Assembly (NCBI GenBank): GCA_030267565.1
Contig: BRXU01000014.1
Coordinates: 310,001-374,000 of the forward strand
Origin: Pleodorina starrii
Lineage: Eukaryota > Chlorophyta > Chlorophyceae > Chlamydomonadales > Volvocaceae
Direction: 5' to 3'
Length of the DNA: 64,000 nucleotides
Shown here: positions 1 through 11,815 of the stretch, one piece after another
How the letters are laid out: the number at the start of each line of letters is the position of its first letter
Numbering within the stretch: position 1 is the first letter of the stretch
The notes under the pieces: generated by a model
What the model saw: only the letters and a program-made list of their open reading frames with translations
What the model was told of the DNA's origin: nothing
The model's database searches: none
Made by a program: the position numbers and the translations under genes

Positions 1-1
1 G

Positions 2-1102
2 TCGTCGGCAAAGGGGTCAGCGCCAGCAGCAGCGGCCGATGATTGGTGGGAGCAGTCGCCCGCTGCGGCCGATGATGACGGCGAGGCGGTCCTGCCTGTG
101 GACGACGACGGGGATGACGCGGCTCCGGGGCCCGTGAAGGATGATGACGAGGACTTCGCGGCCCGGGCGGCTGATGATGAAGAGCGGACACCAGCTGCTG
201 ACGATGATGATGATGGCCGAAGGCGCTCGGCAGACGATGACGCGCCGGTGCCGGCGTCGGCAGGCGACGACGAGCCGGCGGCGGCGTCGGCAGACGATGA
301 CGCGCCAGCGGCGGCGCCGGCTGGCGATGACGAGCCGGCGGCGGCGTCGGCTGACGATGACGCGCCGGCGGCGGCGTCGGCTGACCGCGACGACCAGCCG
401 GCAGCCGCAGCTGCGTATGATGACGATGCGCCAGCGGCGGCTGCTGCTGACGATTTCGACACGCTTTCGGCCGCCGCCGATGACGAGCCGTCGTCGGCAA
501 AGGGGTCAGCGCCAGCAGCAGCGGCCGATGATTGGTGGGAGCAGTCGCCCGCTGCGGCCGATGATGACGGTGAGGCGGTCCTGCCAGCTGATGACGACGA
601 TGCGCCGGGGCCCGTGAAGGACGACGAAGCCCCGGGGGCCGGCCCAGCTGACGACGACGGCAAGGCGGCGACTGCGAGCGCCGATCTGGATGGCGAGATC
701 GACTACGACGCGGCCGGCAATGACGGAGGACGGGCTGAAATCGGGGCGCGAGGCGACGACGGTGACGCCGTCGAGGGCAGCCCCAAGGGCAGCTTGGATG
801 CGGCGGGCAGGGATGGCGATGATGACCCGCCCGCGGCTGCTAAGGCGGCGGCCGGTGACGATGACGATGCGCCCAGCACCGCTTCGCCCACGGGCACGCC
901 CAAGGCCGCCACGACCACGGACGATGCTGATGACGCGCCTGCCGCGGCTTCACCTGCGGCCACACCCAAGGCGGCCACGGTTGCCACAGATGATAACAAT
1001 GATGACCCGTCCAATGCCGCGGCGTTGACGGCGTCTGGCTCGACCCCAACCTCCAAGCCCCGGCCAGCGGATGGTGATAGCGACCTGATGCCGATGTACT
1101 AG
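2..1102 (+). CDS. Acidic Asp/Ala-rich repeat protein, 3' part only
   Basis: One reading frame is open from the window edge to a TAG at 1100-1102, so the 5' end lies outside. The 366 visible residues are almost all Asp, Ala, Pro, Glu and Gly. Two repeat scales are visible. A 20-residue unit of the type GDDEPAAASADDDAPAAA recurs around 260-400. A longer block containing ADDWWEQSPAAADDDGEAV occurs at 2-103 and again from about 491, an offset of 489 bp. The tail becomes richer in Thr, Ser and Lys. No recognised domain, signal or membrane segment is seen. The biased composition could be a disordered acidic chaperone-like, cell-wall or biomineral-type protein, but the function is not known. A TGTAA motif at 2415-2419 is the first plausible poly(A) signal downstream. 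The frame is open and non-random; gene identity is not assignable. Confidence 0.6.
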   Translation, partial: SSAKGSAPAAAADDWWEQSPAAADDDGEAVLPVDDDGDDAAPGPVKDDDEDFAARAADDEERTPAADDDDDGRRRSADDDAPVPASAGDDEPAAASADDDAPAAAPAGDDEPAAASADDDAPAAASADRDDQPAAAAAYDDDAPAAAAADDFDTLSAAADDEPSSAKGSAPAAAADDWWEQSPAAADDDGEAVLPADDDDAPGPVKDDEAPGAGPADDDGKAATASADLDGEIDYDAAGNDGGRAEIGARGDDGDAVEGSPKGSLDAAGRDGDDDPPAAAKAAAGDDDDAPSTASPTGTPKAATTTDDADDAPAAASPAATPKAATVATDDNNDDPSNAAALTASGSTPTSKPRPADGDSDLMPMY

Positions 1103-4100
1103 CTGGGCGACGAGCCGAGAGCCAGCTGCCAGCGGGAGAGGTAAAGGGGGCACCTGCACTCCCCGCTGCTGCGCTGCTGCCCATACCTAGCGTTAAGGAC
1201 GGGAGGCGGCTGCTGCAACTGCTACTTCATGCTGCTGCGGATTCTTCGCCAGTCGGTTGCCTCCCCACTGTTTGAGATGTGAGGGGACAGGCCTTGGTTC
1301 AGAAGAACAGCATGGAAAGGGAGGAACCAGGAGGAGGTTGGTCCAAATGTAGCACTGAAGCGGCCGCCACTGGGCGTGGCCGCCCAGCGGGCGCTTGGGT
1401 GGGTCTGGTATGCTGGGGCCGGGCTGCATAAGATTGGGGGTGTTGCGAGGCGAGGCGCTTTGGTAACCGTGACCCCCACATGTGGCACATGGGGCTTACG
1501 TGTGCACTACATTGCAGTCAGAGATCTCGTTATCACTTGCTCTTTTCATGAAGGTTCGCGCAGGTATGTGCTTGCGGTAGCCCATTGAAAACCCATTGCT
1601 GTCCTGCGGGCGTTGCTTGGGCAGGATTGTTAAGGCTGGCCGCGGGCCGGGCGGGGCCGGGATCGGGACCGCACGTGTGCTCGGGGGGCGGACGTCGGCG
1701 TTGCGCTGTCTCTAGTCTCCAGTCCGCCGGCATGTATTTATGACTTGACGCTGATGACTATCGAGGATCATCTTGGGCAGGTGTCGTCCGGGGCGCTCTT
1801 CTGGGGCGTCACCCGTTGCGTGTTGTGCATGGGCATGGACGGCTAGCCACGTACTTCGAGGAATGCGCGCGCGGGTGTGGGCGATTGACTGTGCGGCGCA
1901 ACGACGGCACTGCATCTCTCGCGGCTCCCAAGGAGCTGGTTGGACCTCTCGGGATGGAGGGGAATGGACGAAGGGCGTGATCTCTCTCTATCTCTCTCTC
2001 TCTCACGCGCGCGCGGCACGCGTGTTGCTCGGGGTGTGGGTGACCACCCATGCACAGTTTGCATCTGCAAGTGTGCACTGTCGGCGGGCGGGCTTTGCTT
2101 GGTCAGTAGTCACATGTTCGGCTATGGAGCCCAATGGAGTGCTGGCCATGCCTCCGTGCCAGCCTCCGCCGATGCTGTGCGCCGGCCCGGCCGACATTCG
2201 TCGCTTGGGCGCAGGTACGATGAGCAGTCATTGCGGGGGTCTTAAGGAATGGCCCTGGGCCTAGCAAAGACTGGTCAGGCGTGGCGTGCCACGGCGTGAA
2301 GGAAAGATGAGTAGAGTGTAGTTTCGCATGGCTATGGCGCTGGGCTGGGCATTTGAGGGCTCGGCAGCCAAAACCGTGTGCGGGCTTGTGCTTCTAGCAT
2401 GCTTGCTTAGCGTGTGTAATGTGGGTGCGGCTTCGGCTTGCGTGTGGAGCCGCGTGCGGGGAGTCGAGGCGCCTGCCCTGGTGGGCCCTTGCCTCAATGT
2501 ACACCGCACGGCTCCGTGCGGTAGAAGGCACAGGTTGGGCGAGGCACCCGGGGTCTCGTTTCGTAGGTTGTGTTGTAATTGTCGAGGTGGCCGGATGGGA
2601 GTCCAGTCAAGTTATCGCGAGCATTGTGACATATGGACGTTTGTAGCCGCGCTTCATGCGGTAGCGGGGTCTGAGTGCAGGTTTCTTCGCATGGTGTTCG
2701 CGGGAATTGTGCTGGTCGCGCTCGCGCCATGGTTGGCTTCTTAGGGTGAGCGGTGGGGTGCCCTGCCATGTGCGGCAGGATGAGGGTAATCACATATAAC
2801 ATACGCTGTGTGCGGCGCGCAATTGTGGGTGTTTTGGACCTGCAGGGCCCCCATTACGTCGCTGCCGCCGCCGCTGCTGCTGCTGCTGTCTGCCGCTTTT
2901 ATCACCGCCTGCGATCAGAGGACTGAGAACCATTGTCATGGAAGCCGCGGATAAGCGGTCTGCAGTACGCTCGTTTGCCGTTTTGGGAACGACCGTTTAC
3001 GCCCGCAGGGGCGGAAAGAGGCGATTTTCGGGCCGCCACGGCGCAACGACTTGGCGAGTCTTGGCGGGATGCGATGGTATTGCGTGTTACGAGACTCGCT
3101 GACATGCTCCAGGCGTGGGGCCGCGCAGTGAGATCGGTTCAGGGCCGCGCATATTTTTGACGTTATGATCTCGGCCATGGTAGGACAGGACGAAACCGAT
3201 GCGGTGCGGACGGTGGCGTGCGGCCGTGTCACTCGTAGTTTCAGGCCGTCCAAGTTGTCAGCCGCGGCGGCCCGGCGATTGTCCGATGGTGGCGTCGTGA
3301 TTTGGCGTCAACGATGACGATGTCACACGCGCGCAATTGGAACTCCGTTGCAGGGCCTTCCTTGCCTTATGCACTTCATATGTGTCGCATAAAAATTGTT
3401 GCGCGTACTACGTGTGTTTCCGCCGCCTGGTGTGTCGGGCACGTCGCCGTGGGAGCTGCTCGCGTGTTGCCCCTCTCGCAGTGATGTGCGCGCCGGGATG
3501 CATCATCAACTATGCCGTGTGTGCGTTTGTGAGTGCATGTCATGGTAGGTCGTTGCATGCATATCCAAAATCGAACGTCCTTGACGCTACTTCAACACGA
3601 ATGGTGTGACAGGATTGCACGTACACATTTCCTCCTGTGATTGCTGCCCACGTTTGGAAAGCGCGGCTGGTTTTGGTCTTGTTTATTTGCATACCCGCGT
3701 ATACGCTTTCCTTATGCTGCCTATGCCTAACAGTTTGCTCAAAAGAATGCGTGTTGGCCCGTGTAATCGTGTTTGATTGGACTGTCAAGGCTCCAAGCGA
3801 ACAACCCGGGATATTGCGGCCACACGGCACCTAACGGCATGGCCCCATGGTCTAGTCCGTTAGATGGCTCGCTACATAGTCACAGTCGCCCTTGACAGCG
3901 GCTACTCGCCATAGGTATACCTTGCTCAGGTGCTCCAAGCCCCTGTCCTTCCGTTTGACAAGCAGAACGGGACTGGTCATCCAGACTGGAAACGCTGAAG
4001 GCTACACACGCTGCCTGCAGGTCATTAAACCAGCATTGCGCCTTGAGACGCGAACGCTGCTTCAGGCTACCTCCGGGCAAAACCCCAAAGCCCAAAGACC

Positions 4101-5015
4101 TAGAACCCACACTACCGTAAATCACCTTTCATTCGTAAGCGTACGTCGCGGGGGGTCAGAGCTCCGCTTCGACCGGTGGTGAGCATCGTTGCTACGTTCG
4201 CACACGGCAACCAAGAAGTCCATACCAGCGAGTCCACAGAGCGCCAGCAATCGCTACGGGATGCCGTGCTCGTATCACGGCTAACGAGTTCGTTCGTCGA
4301 GTCAGTAAACTGCCGCGAGCCAGAAGGGTTCGGGGGTTCGCAGTGTTAAGAGGTCCAGTCCAAGCTCATCAAGCCGCCCTCGTCGTCCACGGTGCGCCGC
4401 AAACCGACGGCGCACCACCGAAAGCCCAGTCCCTTGGCGCTTGCATCCTTGCCCCTTCCTCGCTTCCTGCACTATCATCCAGCAGCAATTCTCTGAACCC
4501 ACTCGCCCAGCTAACGGCGACCACACCCGCATTTGCAAGCCATCCACGCGCCGAGCCGCGGACCATGCGAACCCAAACTCCAGACCCCCCGACCAGGCCA
4601 ACCGAACACGACGTCAACCGCTGGGCTGACAACTAGTCAACTCTCGAGTATATAAACCATGTCACCCCTCGTACGTCATACCCGAAGTAGACAACACCGC
4701 ATACGCCGAATCGTACACCGCCCCGCCTTCGGGCCTGGCGGACGGCCGTTCTCGCACCAGCCGCCTCGCCCAGGCCTCCAGCCCCACTCACGGCCGCTTC
4801 CCTCGCTTGTCAGGCTACCCGACATGCCCGTCGCGCCAGGTGTCCAAGCAAGCGCAGTGGTGAGGCCTCCACTGACCAGCGTCGCCAACCGTGCGCGCCT
4901 CCGCGCTCGCCTCCGTCGCAAAGCTATTTCTTGTAGGCTCCGGCCTGATATTGCGTCGTTGGCAGGCCCCCAAGCTGCTGCAACCGGTTGAAAACCTGCA
5001 TGCACACAGCAACAT
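1103..5015. other. Non-coding spacer / 3' UTRs
   Basis: No exon with family similarity was found on either strand. The left part is probably the long 3' UTR of the acidic protein gene, with TGTAA at 2415-2419. The right part holds sequence downstream of the convergent GOT1 gene. Open frames such as 2328-2744 are unsupported by similarity, splice structure or composition. Confidence 0.5.
1981..2004. repeat. TC microsatellite
   Basis: A (TC)n tract with one interruption, directly followed by an alternating CGCG stretch. Confidence 0.85.
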
Positions 5016-5020
5016 TTACA
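5016..5020 (-). promoter_or_regulatory. Putative TGTAA poly(A) signal of the GOT1 gene
   Basis: TTACA on the + strand reads TGTAA on the minus strand, about 330 bases beyond the GOT1 stop. TGTAA is the usual chlorophyte polyadenylation motif; its use here is inferred from position. Confidence 0.45.
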
Positions 5021-5351
5021 CATTGCGGCTATACGAGACCCTCCCCGAAGGACCTTCTCCCCCACCAGCACGCAAAGTTGCGTTACTGCACAACGTTCAG
5101 AAGGTCACAGGAACTGCGCCACCGACACGGCAACCGTGCCGAGGCCCATCCCCTCGCGACCCGACGTTCGACGCTCCTATCGGGCCCACAGCCTTCAGCC
5201 GAAGGCTCCTAATGCACCCGCCAGGTACAAGGGCACAGAGCTACCCTCACTGTTGGGCCATGCTGCTCCAATGGGGCAAGCAGCCTGCACCTCCATTCGC
5301 GCCCCTCATGCAAGCCGGAGAGATCTACGCCCCCCCCCTCCTCTCCACGCT

Positions 5352-5976
5352 TTATGTGCCCCCCGCCCCTCCCCTGCCCCAACCGGCTGTGGTTGTGCTC
5401 ACCAGCTTGAGGACCGGCAGGTCCAATACTTTGCTCAGGACTGGTACCCGTCGCAAGAATTGCAACACAGTAGGAAAGAACTCGCAGAAAAGCAGCCAAA
5501 AGCCATAAGCCTCCAACGCTAGCCCGATGACAGTCCAACCGTACACCACCACGGCGCACCCCCCCAGGTAGAAGGCTGACCCCTGCACGCAAGGGTGGCG
5601 TTACAAGCCTTCAGCTGGAGGCGCAGTTCAGCACAGCAATTGGCTATAATACCTTCCGGTTCTTCCTCTTCATGAAGAAGCTGACCGTGGAGTGAAACCC
5701 GATCGTTGTCGTGAGGCCGGCAAGAAACAGCAGCTGCGAACAACCAGGACGGAAGTTGCAATATAAGTACGTGTCTTCGCGGATACACAAACAGCCCAAG
5801 CGGCGCCCACTTACGTTCCCCATGGCAATGAGCCCGCGATCGAACAACAGCAGCATGCCCAGGATGGTGAATAGGATGCCAAACGCAGTCAGGCCAAGCC
5901 CGATCTCTGCACATGGGAAGCGGTTGAGCGAGTTGCGACGCTTGTCCTCAAAGTTGCATTCAAATGAAGTAATGTT
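5352..5976 (-). CDS. GOT1: GOT1-family vesicle transport membrane protein
   Basis: Small four-helix membrane protein of the GOT1/SFT2-related family, which acts in ER-Golgi and Golgi transport. Exons on the minus strand: 5976(or 5946)-5815, 5733-5653, 5582-5352 (TAA at 5352-5354). They read in order LGLTAFGILFTILGMLLLFD, then RGLIAMGN, then LLFLAGLTTTIGFHSTVSFF, then GSAFYLGGCAVVVYGWTVIG and ALEAYGFWLLFCEFFPTVLQ, all highly characteristic of the family and hydrophobic in the expected four blocks. Junctions after AMGN and after KRKNRK are phase 0 with GTAAGT and GTATTA donors. The start codon is unresolved. The frame is open upstream to 5976, where a TAG follows. The nearest upstream ATG (minus strand, about 6010) does not splice in phase. 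The gene is divergent from the mARC gene. Confidence 0.88.
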
Positions 5977-6356
5977 CTAAGCAGGACTCACTGCGCTGGT
6001 CGGTTAGCCATCCTGACGACAACATGGCAACAATCCGGAATGGTCAACGTGCAGGGGTGTTCTACATGGGCAACGTCGGGGGCGACTGCAAAATCGTGTA
6101 TTAAATTGCCTGGAAAATTATTTTTGCTCCTGATGCTCTTTGATTTGCCGAAGGAAGCAGTTCACAGTCAAATACCGGCACCATGCAACTCTGCCTCTCT
6201 GTCCAACTTCGCATTTTTATGCATTGTACGACATCGGTCGTTACTATTAATTCCTGTGCGTGTCGCACTTCTCCTAACGCATGTCACCTATCCTTGAAAC
6301 CTTCAGCGTCACAACACTTGCTAAGCTGGAAAGCTGAACTCCGCCGAGCGTTAATC
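5977..6356. promoter_or_regulatory. Divergent intergenic region between GOT1 and the mARC gene
   Basis: At most about 380 bases separate the two divergently read genes, so both promoters, both 5' UTRs and probably the missing first GOT1 exon must lie here. No unambiguous TATA box is seen. The right half is more AT-rich than its surroundings. Confidence 0.5.
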
Positions 6357-9300
6357 ATGGCGCCTTGTGTCGGAGCCATCAACTTATATCCCATCAAGAG
6401 CTGTCGCGGGGTGTCAGTGCAGTCTGCCATGCTGACGGAGGCGGGGCTGATGTTCGACCGGGAGTGGATGGTGGGTTGTTTATGCCGCCGGGCTCTCCCG
6501 GAACGGTCCCCAGGGAAGCCTGCACCCTGCAGCCCCGACCCCGAAACCCGGGTTTCAAACTGGCGCTGGCCCCAGCTCCGCCTTCGCCCGCTCAATCACT
6601 GCAGGTGGTCCGCGAGGACACTGGCAAATTCATATCGCAGCGTGAGAAGGGACTTCTAGCGCTAGTCGAGGTCGCGCTGCCGCCGGAGGCCCTGGCGGCC
6701 GCCCACTCGGGCGCTTCCAAGCTGCCCTCGGGCGCAGCCATGACGGTGACAGCGCCGGGTATGGAGCCGCTGCATGTTCCGCTGGTGCGCCGACCCGACG
6801 CCAAGATCCGGTGGGAGCCGTGCCGCGGGTCTCTGGTGCACCTGGGCCAGTTCCTTGCCTTTCCCGCCTGCATTAACCCGGTCGGCTTTTGCCATGCGGT
6901 TGGTTTGTTATTCCGGTGCCTCCACGGGCGAGGCGAAATCTGATGCTGGGCGTTCGTCCTCTGCGCTGCGTCGCCATCTGGGTCGCCGTCAACTGGGGCG
7001 TGTCCGCTTGGCATTCGCTTCGCCCGTTCTTTCACGGCTGTTGCCGTACCGTACTTCGCCTTGCACTCTACAAATCCGGGGATTTAGGATGGGATTGCAA
7101 GCGAGCTGGCCAAATGGGCTGACGGGACCCGGTGTGCTCGGCCGCGGTTCGACGGCCGTCGACGTGGCACGCACGGTGGACCGCCAAGGACCCCTGGGTC
7201 CGTATGCACCCGCAAGCAGCGCCCATCCGACCATGTCTGACCGCGCCCGACCTCCTGGAATCTGGGTCTGGTTGGACCCGCAGGAAGGTCACCGTGTGGG
7301 AATGGACTGGGGCGGGCGCAGACGAGGGCGCAGACGCCGCCGCCTGGTTCAGCCGCTACCTGGGCGTCCCCTGCCGCCTGGTTCGGTACCTCGGCAGCGC
7401 TGCCGCCGCCGCCGCCGCTGCCGCCTCCACCGGCGACGACGGCGACGGCGGCGCCTCGCTGCCGACCGTGCGCACCACTGAGCCCGAATTTGCGGTTGAC
7501 TACGAGACGCGATTCAGCGACGGCTACCCCATGCTGTTGGTAACCCAGGTGGGTTGGGACGCAAGCGGGCTATTGTAACCGGGCAAGCCGCAAGCGCAGT
7601 TGGATTTTCCTTCAGCGGTGGAGCCCTTTGCGGCGACCCTGACCAGACTCGCAGTTTTCCGCCTACCGGTAATGCGTCGTGGGATGCGTCGTGCAGCACC
7701 CGTATTCTGGAATCCAGGTCGCATTGGCAGTACTGCGCGCCACACCCCCACACGTGCAGCCTGGGGACCCGGCCAGCCGATTGTCTGTCTGGGACGTGCC
7801 GCCGAGGGCCTCGGGTTTCACCCGTCCCTGCTGCTGTGCTGCTGCTCCCTGGGGCTGTGCCTTTCAAGCCCCGCGGGGAGCCCTTCAGGGGCGTCCGCCC
7901 GCGCAACACGCAACACGGCACAGCCGTGCGCTGCGCTCCGCGCGCGCCCGCTTCGTCCACACCAATGGGTCCTCCCTTTCCCTCCTGCCCTGCCCGTATC
8001 GACGGTGCCGTTTCCTTTCTCTATGCGGCAACCCGCAGGCCGCCCTGGCGGACCTGAACTCCAAGCTGTCCGAGCCGCTGCCCATGAACCGCTTCCGCCC
8101 CAACCTCGAGGTACGCGGCAGCGTCTCCCCCTCTCTGCGCCGCACTGTGTTGCGCCGGTACCGGTACCGGTTGCGGGGCCGATGGCTGAGCAGGTGGAGG
8201 TGGCTGATTGGGCGGGCGGCCGTGGTAAGGACCGCGCCGCCGCCACGTGGCGAAGCCCGGCCGCCCCGAGATTGAGATTGAGCGGCGTCAATACTCCCGT
8301 CTAAAGCCCCCGAGGCCCCGCGAAGCACGGCGAGCAGCGCACTCGACAGAGCCTGGACGCCCGCACCTGCCACACAACCAAACCCAGATCACAGCCGCTG
8401 CAGTTCTTCTTCTTCCTTAATCGCCAAACCGACTCCGGTTCTTCTTCCTTAATCGCCAAACCGATTGCGGACACCGCCTCCCGGGCGGTGCTTTTGCTGG
8501 CCTTGGGGGGCTGCCGGGGCTGATGGCACTGCAGGTCGCCGGCACCGACCCGTGGGCCGAGGACGGCTGGCGCGACGTCGACGTGGTCTGCTCCGCGGAC
8601 GGCCGCACGCTGCGGCTCACGTCCGTCAAGCCCTGCTCCCGGTGTGTAATGAACGAGCGTCTACCTTAGTCTGCCGGGTGGCAGACCTATGCGGAAGCGT
8701 GAATCTTTATACCTTAGCGCTGAGGCCAACGGCCAAAGCGCGAGGAAAGCAGCTTGTTGGGGAGGGCTGCCCTTTGGGTCGGTGAGCCGTCCTTCAGCCT
8801 TCTCTGGGCACCCCAACCTGGTTCCAATTGCGCCTTGAGCCTTGCCCGGAAGGTCGAGTTGGCTCTTGGTCGGTGTGTTCTTGGTCGCAGTGGGCTTCTT
8901 TCCACTCGAGTGGTGGAGTGGGGAGAGCCAGCAGGGCAGCTGGCCGTGCACTGCAGCGGAGGCGACCTACAGGGGCAAAAGGAAAAGGAAAGCGCACCGC
9001 GAGCTGACGGCGGAAGATGGCGAGCGCCGCCCGAATGGCCGTGATCGTGCGCGCCTCGGGGCCGTGTTTTTTCTTACTGACAAATCCGCGTACTGGCCGA
9101 CCCCAGGTGCAAAGTCACCACCATCAACCAGGCCACAGCGGAAGTGGGCGATGAGCCGTTGGATACCCTCGGGACGATCAGGTGAGGCGAGCCAGGCCGC
9201 TGTTGCTGCATTTCACTTACGGTAGCAGGACGGGCGCTCGGGCGGGCTGCGCGCAAGGATGCTGGGGCCTCGGCCGCCAGCCCGCCCTCTTTTCACACGG

Positions 9301-9599
9301 GTTGAGCGGCTCTCTGGACCACACGCCGACCCACTCATTACACACACGGTACCTGGCTGCTTGCGCGCCCAGCCTCGGTACATTTTCACTCAAGTCTCAT
9401 TCGCCGCGCGCTTCTCTCGCTCGCGTCTCCGATCAGGTCCGGCAAGGTCCTGGGCTGGAACAAGAACCGCAAGGACTGGACACATTCGGTGTTCTTCGGC
9501 TGGAACGTGGTGTCACGCACGCCGGGGGTCCTGTCCGTGGGGGATGCGCTGACGGTGGCCTCGCCGCAGTGCCACGATGCGCTCGTGCCGGCGCCGTGA
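6357..9599 (+). CDS. ARC: mARC-like MOSC-domain molybdoenzyme
   Basis: Mitochondrial amidoxime reducing component family: a molybdenum-cofactor enzyme that reduces N-hydroxylated compounds with cytochrome b5 and its reductase. Seven exons: 6357-6470, 6605-6810, 7284-7548, 8039-8110, 8535-8641, 9107-9181, 9437-9599. All junctions are in phase, giving 333 residues, the family's usual size. The N-terminal MOSC beta-barrel (residues 1-110) holds GAINLYPIKSCRGVSVQSA and LMFDREWM, then KFISQREK. The MOSC core holds MNRFRPNLEV, VKPCSRC followed by KVTTINQATAEVGDEPLDTL, and FFGWNVVSRTPGVLSVGD. The CSRC pair, split by intron 5, includes the expected molybdenum-ligating Cys near residue 256. No obvious N-terminal membrane anchor or long targeting peptide precedes the MOSC_N domain, unlike the animal enzymes. 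An upstream in-frame extension to 6183 exists but lacks support. TGTAA lies at 10224-10228. Confidence 0.92.
8409..8465 (+). repeat. Tandem duplication in mARC intron 4
   Basis: The block CTTCCTTAATCGCCAAACCG occurs twice with a period of about 32 bases. Confidence 0.8.
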
Positions 9600-11815
9600 G
9601 GCAAACAGGGAGGAGCTGATGGGTGGGCGGGTGGGTGGGTGCCACGCGCAGCGAAGCGGCAGGCGCGATGGGGGCACCCGGGGTGACAGTTTTACCTATA
9701 CAGTGTTACCGGAAGTACGACGCTCTCCAGATAGCGGGAGCTGGTGCCTGGCGATTTGGCGTCAGCGATACGGCTAGCAAAATGGTAGCGTTATGGCGCG
9801 ACGCGGTTGGCTGGGCGCAACCTTGTGGGTGGTTATTTTTGCCGTGCGTATGTTGGGATGCGTATCCTGGGGCATGGGCTGGGGCCGCCCTTTTGGAGAG
9901 CGCGTCAGCCCGTTGGCGCGGGACGGTTGGGGCGGGTCCAGGAGCTGTTGGGCACTTCACTCTGAGCGAGAGGAGGGCCCTCGGGGCGCCTTCCGAGGCG
10001 CCGCCGTGTGTGTGCATCCATCGCGCGTTCTGGACAAACCGGCTGTTTCGTTTCCTTTATCCGAGACCGCGCGGCTAGCTAGCCGTGCGTTGCCTCGTAA
10101 AGTTTTTCGCGCCCCTAGGAGGTGGGCTAGGCCCGGGATGGGCTGTGTGGGCTCCTGGTGCCGTCATCAATATCGTCCTTTCGCATTGCAAACTGTCTTC
10201 TATCGGCATATTTCGGCACTGAGTGTAATTGTTTGTGGAGGCATCTGAAGGATCAGCGGGTGGAATTGGCTGGGTGCCGTTTTCATTTGAAGCCATTGCG
10301 ACACCTCAGTACTAACTGCCTGCGAAGGCTGCGAACATTCTGCCAGGATACTCTCCGCAGAGAATTTGTACGGCAGGGAATCGTGCTGTCGTCGCGCCGA
10401 ACGCATGGGTCAGGTATTAGCGTTGCGCGCTCGGCTGCATGGAGCATGGTGCATACTGTGCATGACGGCGGGGCGTGGAATTCGGTGGCCAGCGAAAGAC
10501 CCATGGGCCGCGAAGGGCCGTAGTGGTGCAGTGGACTGGCCGCTCTCCACTAGGTTTTATGGGGTTGTGGGGTTTTCGCAGGTCTGGTCGGTCAGCCGGT
10601 CAGCCGGCTTGGGGCTGATGGGCGCCGGAAACACGGTAGCTGCCCACAAGCCTGGCATAGACACAAGATCATCACAGCGAATTGACAATTAGCAAACACA
10701 AATAATTCGACGGCGGAAAACGGATGGCGATCGACGCCCGCCGGCTGGCGGTGAACGGGAGCTTGGCCAGACTGGAGGTCGAAACGCCGCGCCTTTACCT
10801 TCATCGTACGACGGTGCAACAGCATGGGATCAGCATTTGCGTCAACGCTACCGCCGTGCATGTTGCGTGAGGTGAGGGCGGGTGACTGCGGAGCCGTCGG
10901 TGGTGCCTGCCAATCGACAGCAGTGCCCACAGCAGTGGGAAGGTGAGCTTGCAAGCAAGACGTCAGCGAGGACAGGCAACAGACATCGCCCCGTACAGTT
11001 CTCTTGCGTGGGGGCTGGGGGAGGGACACCCCCCGCCTTGATGGACATGCGCCCGCACCGGCGAGCGAACCTGCAACGGCTGGGTCTGCCGGAGTGCCGT
11101 TGCTAGTCCATATGTCGCCAACAGCTGTCCTTTTTGCACGATTTGTTTTTTAGGGCAGTCTTCATCCCAGGCATACAATATTAACGTATGCTGTGAGGGG
11201 TCGAGCCATTGTTACATGCGTTTGGACTTATGCGAGTGTCGTCATCAACTCGCGCCTGCCATTAGGCGTCGTGACAGGTGTTACGGCCCCCTGCGTCAGC
11301 TGCCCAAATTTCGTCGAGCAACCATGCCTTAACGCAAAGTTAAGGCGACTACGCGCAATTTGCCGCGGCGCCCAGTTTGGGCGCAGGGTGTACGGAGGAC
11401 AGAGGATAACGGTGGTGGATAAACCGTCGCCCTTTTGCGGACCCGATTGGTGAGTGCATCACCTCAGCCACTGCACAAATTCAAACGTCAATTGTAGACG
11501 TTTTCATCAACTTTGCTCCTTGGGCGAGGTGCGACTTCGCGCCAAGCGACTTGCAGCCCCAAGTTGTTGGGTCTAACATATCGCCTGTGGGCCGTGCACC
11601 TGTGTAATTTAGTATACAATTTGTACATGCCTACGCAAACATCTTTAACTGAGGGGCGAACCTGTCGCAGCCTCCAGGGGAACCAACTTGTCGTCTTAAG
11701 CCAGCAGCTGTCCATGTTTTTGTTTTCTTCTTGAATCATCAACCGTTGACTGGAGCGAGAGCGCCTACAGATGTGTGATCGTTGCCCTATGGTGTAGGAT
11801 GAACTGGAATTGGAC
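9600..11815. other. Spacer between the mARC and U-box genes
   Basis: Contains the mARC 3' UTR, with a TGTAA motif at 10224-10228, and the upstream region of the U-box gene. No coding exon, RNA gene or mobile element could be supported. Confidence 0.5.
10224..10228 (+). promoter_or_regulatory. Putative TGTAA poly(A) signal of the mARC gene
   Basis: First TGTAA after the mARC stop, about 625 bases downstream. Assigned by motif and position only. Confidence 0.4.

Noticed and set aside
2328..2744. A 138-codon frame with a hydrophobic start and end, resembling a small secreted or membrane protein
   Set aside because: It lies in the probable 3' UTR of the acidic protein gene, contains the TGTAA motif, and has no similarity or upstream signal.
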